The position numbers and the translations under genes were made by a program. From an uncultured Flavobacteriales bacterium (GTDB lineage Bacteria > Bacteroidota > Bacteroidia > Flavobacteriales_D > Sanyastnellaceae), in contig CALKGQ010000018.1 in the NCBI GenBank assembly GCA_938085425.1, forward strand, positions 1-64,000: DNA of 64,000 bases. Reading direction: 5' to 3'. The notes under the pieces were generated by a model. The model saw nothing but the letters and a program-made list of their open reading frames with translations, had not been told where the DNA came from and searched no databases. This document shows positions 60,717 to 64,000 of the stretch, piece by piece (position 1 is the stretch's first letter; each line of letters starts with the position of its first letter).

Positions 60717-61909
60717 GCGGTCACCCCCAGCTCACGCCCCACCTTTTCAAAGGCTGCAAGGGCGCGGTCCAACTGGGCCTTGGTGTGCGCTGCACTGAGC
60801 TGGACACGGATGCGCGCCTCGTTCTTGGGCACCACGGGGTAGAAAAACCCAATGACGTAAATCCCTTCCTGGAGCAACGCATTGGCCATGACTTGGGAGA
60901 GCTTGGCATCCCCGAGCATGACGGGAACAATCGCCGACTCCCCATCCTTGAAAGGCAAGCCCGCCTTGGTCAAGCCTGCTTTGAAGTAATCGGTGTTGGC
61001 CTCCAACTGGTCCCTCAACGTGGTGTCTTCGTCCAACATCTTGAACACTTCAATCGAGGCCCCCACAATGCTTGGCGCAAGAGAGTTGGAAAACAAGTAA
61101 GGCCGGCTCCGTTGACGGAGGATCTCGATGATTTCGCGTTTCCCCGTGGTGAAGCCACCCATGGCGCCACCCATCGCCTTGCCCAATGTGCCTGTGATGA
61201 TGTCCACACGGCCCATGGCATTCCGCAATTCGATGGAACCCCGTCCAGTGGCCCCAATGAATCCCGTGGCATGGCATTCGTCCACCATGACCATGGCTTC
61301 ATGGGCTTCTGCGAGGTCGCAGATCTTGTCGATTTGGGCCACGTAACCGTCCATGGAAAACACACCATCGGTCACCACAATGATGTTTCTGGCTCCCTCC
61401 GCCCTCGCTTGCTTGAGGCATGCCTCCAGCTCGTCCATGTTGTTGTTGGCGTACCGGTACCTCTTCGCTTTGCACAACCGCACACCGTCGATGATCGAGG
61501 CATGGTTGAGGCTGTCGCTGACAATGGCGTCTTCTTTCGAAAGCAAAGGCTCAAACACCCCACCATTGGCGTCAAAGGCCGCAGCGTAAAGGATGGTGTC
61601 TTCCGTCTCGTGGAATGCGGCAATCCGCTCCTCCAGCTCCTTGTGGATGTCTTGCGTGCCACAAATGAATCGGACACTCGACATCCCAAATCCATGGGTG
61701 TCAATGGCCCTTTTGGCAGCGTCCACCACCCTTGGGTGCGAACTGAGGCCGAGGTAGTTGTTGGCGCAGAAATTCAGCACCTTGCTGCCGTCGTCCAGCG
61801 TGATTTCCGCATCCTGTGCGGAGACGATCACACGCTCACTCTTGTACAAACCCGCTGCTTCAATCTCTGCGAGCTCCTGGGTCAATTGGTCTTTGATGCT
61901 TCCAAACAT
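60713..61909 (-). CDS. kbl: Glycine C-acetyltransferase (2-amino-3-ketobutyrate CoA ligase)
   Basis: 398 aa from ATG 61909; this start is supported by the promoter box directly before it and matches the usual family length. PLP-dependent alpha-oxoamine synthase with the Kbl signatures SSVRFICGTQDIHKELE, FDANGGVFEPLL, DECHATGFIGATGRGS and the Schiff-base Lys in TGTLGKAMGGAMGGF (near 244). It cleaves 2-amino-3-ketobutyrate with CoA to glycine and acetyl-CoA, the second step of threonine breakdown. Threonine dehydrogenase (tdh) is not in the window. Cotranscribed with the FAD oxidoreductase. Confidence 0.95.
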   Translation of the reverse strand: MFGSIKDQLTQELAEIEAAGLYKSERVIVSAQDAEITLDDGSKVLNFCANNYLGLSSHPRVVDAAKRAIDTHGFGMSSVRFICGTQDIHKELEERIAAFHETEDTILYAAAFDANGGVFEPLLSKEDAIVSDSLNHASIIDGVRLCKAKRYRYANNNMDELEACLKQARAEGARNIIVVTDGVFSMDGYVAQIDKICDLAEAHEAMVMVDECHATGFIGATGRGSIELRNAMGRVDIITGTLGKAMGGAMGGFTTGKREIIEILRQRSRPYLFSNSLAPSIVGASIEVFKMLDEDTTLRDQLEANTDYFKAGLTKAGLPFKDGESAIVPVMLGDAKLSQVMANALLQEGIYVIGFFYPVVPKNEARIRVQLSAAHTKAQLDRALAAFEKVGRELGVTA

Positions 61910-61914
61910 GGGGC

Positions 61915-61922
61915 CCAAGGTA
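61915..61922 (-). promoter_or_regulatory. Putative promoter: TTG -33 and -7 box TACCTTGG, leaderless spacing
   Basis: The -7-like TACCTTGG lies 5 nt (GCCCC) before the kbl ATG. This is the one leaderless candidate with a well-placed TTG, 18 bp further upstream (61941-61943), as in known Bacteroidota -33/-7 promoters. Confidence 0.5.
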
Positions 61923-61957
61923 CAGCCCATGGGTCCATCCCAACAGGCGAAATGCCC

Positions 61958-62803
61958 CTACCCCAAGACCCAGGGCATGTTGCGCTTCCCGTGCCCCGTG
62001 GGAATGTCCCAGCGGACTTCACAGTCCTTGAGGTGCGAGGCCAAAATCTCACGGGGAGTTGCGCCAAAGGGGTTGTCGGTCTTTTGGCCAAACGCCAACG
62101 TGTTGTCCCGCATTCCAGTGAAGGACCCCACAAGGACCCCTTCCACGTCCTGCCAGACCCCGGCTTGGCCCATGGCCGTCAACATCCTGTCAAGGTGGTA
62201 GAGGTATTCATCGAGATCCTCCAGCAGCAACCACTTGCCCTTCAAGGATGGCATGTAAGGCGTCCCGAGCATGGCATAAAGCACCGAAAGATTGCCGCCC
62301 ACCACGCGCATGGCCCCTTGTTCAGGCGAACGCATGCCCGTGGTGAGAAGCGTCCGGAGGGCGTCGACGTCGCGTGCGTCCGTTTGGGCCATCGTCCCCA
62401 CCACTGGGCCATGGATCGAGGCAACACCGAGGTTGGAAGCCCAACCGTGCAAGGCTGTGACGTCGGAAAACCCCAGCAGCCAGGTGGGGTCGGATTGAAA
62501 GGCGCTCGCCTCCAAAGCAGGCAACAACCGGGTGCATCCGTAGCCTCCTCGAAGGGCCCAAACGGCGCGGATGGAAGGGTCTCGAAAGGCGGCATTGAGG
62601 GCCTCTGCACGTTGTTCATCTGTCCCCCCCCATTGGTGGTGCCGCATGCTTGTGGAGGGATGGACGACGGGCGTCAACCCCCAATCTTCGAGCAGGGACA
62701 TGCCCTTGTCGAGCAGATCCTTCGACGCAAAACGGGCCGGGGCCACCAACGCCACCCGCGATCCTCGTGAGAGCGCAGGGGGGGTGAGCAACGGCAATTC
62801 CAT
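61958..62803 (-). CDS. ldcA: LD-carboxypeptidase, S66 family
   Basis: 281 aa, normal for S66. The nucleophile is Ser 113 in GFSDVTALH, the Glu is in LLLEDLDEYLYHLDRML, and the His is in PTGHGKRN near 270. VALVAPARFASKDLLDKG at the N-terminus and ALRGGYGCTRLLP are further family marks. These enzymes remove the terminal D-Ala from murein tetrapeptides in recycling. No signal peptide is present, so it is cytosolic, as LdcA is. It follows a small gene by 12 bp on the same strand. Confidence 0.92.
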   Translation of the reverse strand: MELPLLTPPALSRGSRVALVAPARFASKDLLDKGMSLLEDWGLTPVVHPSTSMRHHQWGGTDEQRAEALNAAFRDPSIRAVWALRGGYGCTRLLPALEASAFQSDPTWLLGFSDVTALHGWASNLGVASIHGPVVGTMAQTDARDVDALRTLLTTGMRSPEQGAMRVVGGNLSVLYAMLGTPYMPSLKGKWLLLEDLDEYLYHLDRMLTAMGQAGVWQDVEGVLVGSFTGMRDNTLAFGQKTDNPFGATPREILASHLKDCEVRWDIPTGHGKRNMPWVLG

Positions 62804-62815
62804 GGATTCAGTCGA

Positions 62816-63034
62816 TCAGAGGACTTTGCCTTTTTGAGGTCTCAAGGCTGCCTCTGCCGCCGTTCGGACGCCTCGGGCAAACTCATGTTCCTGTTGTCCC
62901 CAAATTTTCTTTTGGAAGAAAGCTTCCAGGATGTCGCGCTTTTCTTCCGGGCTCTGAAGCGGGAGATCCTCCTTGCTGTCTGCGGTGTTGGTCACCTTCT
63001 CTTTTGCTGTTGCCTCTTTTGCTGTTGCACTCAT
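62816..63034 (-). CDS. Small hydrophilic protein, unknown
   Basis: 72 aa from ATG 63034; the frame stays open further upstream, but that part overlaps metG and is not credible. The first 30 residues are Ala/Lys/Glu-rich with a repeated ATAKE (MSATAKEATAKEKV), followed by a more ordered helical part (EKRDILEAFFQKKIWGQQEH, FARGVRTAAEAALRP). No family is recognised. It may form a helix for contact with nucleic acid or protein; that is only a guess. It is 12 bp before the S66 peptidase gene and likely cotranscribed with it. Confidence 0.55.
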   Translation of the reverse strand: MSATAKEATAKEKVTNTADSKEDLPLQSPEEKRDILEAFFQKKIWGQQEHEFARGVRTAAEAALRPQKGKVL

Positions 63035-63217
63035 GTCGCAGGTATAAGTCAGATGCAGGTCATTGCCTGCTCCCCAAAGAAAGGAACCTCGAAAGTCCTC
63101 GGGAAGGGAACGCCTCGGCAGTTCTTCACAATGCCTCTGTGGCCAACCCTTGAAAAGTCGCACACAGCACCGTGTCCTTTGGACGAGGCTTGGGCCTCGA
63201 CAAATGGCCCATCCAAC

Positions 63218-63225
63218 TACCTTTG
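63218..63225 (+). promoter_or_regulatory. Putative -7 box TACCTTTG, leaderless spacing
   Basis: An exact TAnnTTTG match 5 nt (TCCCC) before the metG ATG at 63231. Confidence 0.55.
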
Positions 63226-63230
63226 TCCCC

Positions 63231-64000
63231 ATGCCAAAGCACGCCCCGTCCCGGAGGATGATCACCTCTGCGCTTCCTTACGCCAACGGGCCCATCCACT
63301 TGGGGCACATCGCAGGTGCGTACCTGCCTGCCGACATCTATGTTCGGCACTTGCGCAGTGCGGGAGAAGACGTGCTTTGGATTTGTGGGAGCGATGAACA
63401 CGGTGCGGCGATCACGCTTCGTGCAAAAAAAGAAGGCACGACCCCCCGGGACATCGTGGACACCTACCATGCGGAGATGCAGAAAGCCTTCGAGGGGCTG
63501 GACATCAGCTTCGACCACTACAGCCGCACCTCCTCTCCCAAGCACCACCAAGTGGCCCAGGACTTTTTCCTGACGTTGCTTGACAAAGGGGCCTTTGAAG
63601 TCAAAACCGACGAACAGTTTTTCGACGAAGAGGCCCAACAGTTTTTGGCCGACCGCTACATCCAAGGCACCTGCCCCTCGTGTGGGCACGACGGTGCGTA
63701 CGGCGACCAGTGCGAGAAATGCGGCAAGACCTTGAGTCCCACCGAGCTCGTCAACCCGCGCTCCACCCTCAGCGGCTCCACACCGGTGCTCCGGCCCACG
63801 ACGCTGTGGTACCTCCCCATGGGACGGCACGAAGATTGGCTCCGCGACTACATCGTCGAGGGCACGTTGGACGGCCAGGCGCATCACAACCCCAAGGAAT
63901 GGAAGGCCCATGTGTTGGGACAGTGCCGCTCTTGGATCGACGGTGGACTGGAAAGCCGTGCCATGACCCGTGACCTCGATTGGGGGGTGCCTGTGCCCGT
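63231..64000 (+). CDS. metG: Methionyl-tRNA synthetase (N-terminal part, truncated by window)
   Basis: The frame is open from ATG 63231 to the window edge (about 256 residues). The catalytic class I HIGH motif appears as HLGH within [14 protein letters not shown]. The connective peptide has a four-Cys zinc knuckle [30 protein letters not shown] and [18 protein letters not shown] are further MetRS marks. It charges tRNA(Met) with methionine. The start matches the family, with a short MPKHAPSRR before the conserved [11 protein letters not shown]. The KMSKS motif and anticodon-binding domain lie beyond the window. Confidence 0.96.
   Translation, partial: MPKHAPSRRMITSALPYANGPIHLGHIAGAYLPADIYVRHLRSAGEDVLWICGSDEHGAAITLRAKKEGTTPRDIVDTYHAEMQKAFEGLDISFDHYSRTSSPKHHQVAQDFFLTLLDKGAFEVKTDEQFFDEEAQQFLADRYIQGTCPSCGHDGAYGDQCEKCGKTLSPTELVNPRSTLSGSTPVLRPTTLWYLPMGRHEDWLRDYIVEGTLDGQAHHNPKEWKAHVLGQCRSWIDGGLESRAMTRDLDWGVPVP

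Noticed and set aside
60662-62770. 702-codon open frame on the plus strand opposite kbl and the FAD and S66 genes
   Set aside because: It spans three genes with clear families on the other strand; an antisense shadow.

Overview
This window looks like chromosomal DNA of a free-living, probably marine Bacteroidota, most likely order Flavobacteriales, with unusually high GC for that group. The evidence is the maeB-ruvA-sprA gene order, several proteins with type IX secretion (T9SS) type A C-terminal sorting domains, DUF4249/TonB-receptor and HmuY/TonB-receptor pairs, DUF6029, repeats of the GCTDPxACNF...DDGTC type, and promoters with the Bacteroidota -7 element TAnnTTTG. I saw no rRNA, tRNA, CRISPR array, insertion sequence or prophage. 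Coding density is very high, many neighbours overlap by 4 bp (ATGA) or 1 bp (TGATG), and no gene-free stretch exceeds about 250 bases.

Layout. 1-4798 (minus): sprA (cut by the window edge), ruvA and a malic enzyme/phosphotransacetylase fusion. 4892-12728: a T9SS cargo protein, then a plus-strand run of extracytoplasmic CXXC proteins (a TlpA-like thioredoxin, two tandem thioredoxin-T9SS paralogues, an Omp28-like lipoprotein) with two outer-membrane barrels. 12743-17752 (minus): M20 dipeptidase, LEA14-like lipoprotein and a large BNR-propeller protein. 17819-19015: proline dehydrogenase. 19017-30166: iron and haem uptake, with a FecA-like receptor divergent from a three-gene HmuY(T9SS)-TonB receptor-HmuY(lipoprotein) operon, then a convergent TonB receptor/DUF4249 operon. 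30308-44069: mixed membrane and surface proteins, rlmF, a GNAT acetyltransferase, AlkB-type monooxygenase, GapN, a protein with 35 consecutive Asp, and a Cys-rich protein with a nearly identical 183-bp internal repeat. 44160-51025: a four-gene operon of S8 protease, polytopic membrane protein, GT2 glycosyltransferase and T9SS propeller protein. 51073-53926: a small membrane protein divergent from an ABC ATPase/FtsX-type permease/DUF3299 set. 53943-59548 (minus): ferritin, YfiR-like protein, TPR protein, HAMP-SpoIIE phosphatase and ClC channel, packed with overlaps. 59610-64000: FAD oxidoreductase, kbl, S66 carboxypeptidase, a small protein and the start of metG.

The most striking pattern is regulatory. 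About a dozen transcription-unit-leading genes carry a TAnnTT(T/C)G-like -7 box only 4-5 nt before the start codon, on both strands and in unrelated genes. If these boxes are real, transcription would begin at or very near the ATG, so the mRNAs would be leaderless. Other leading genes carry the same box 14-47 nt upstream and would have short leaders. The haem operon (one HmuY secreted by T9SS, one a lipoprotein, flanking a TonB receptor), the YfiR/SpoIIE/ClC/ferritin operon and the shared dockerin-like C-terminus on two unusual surface proteins are the other main points.
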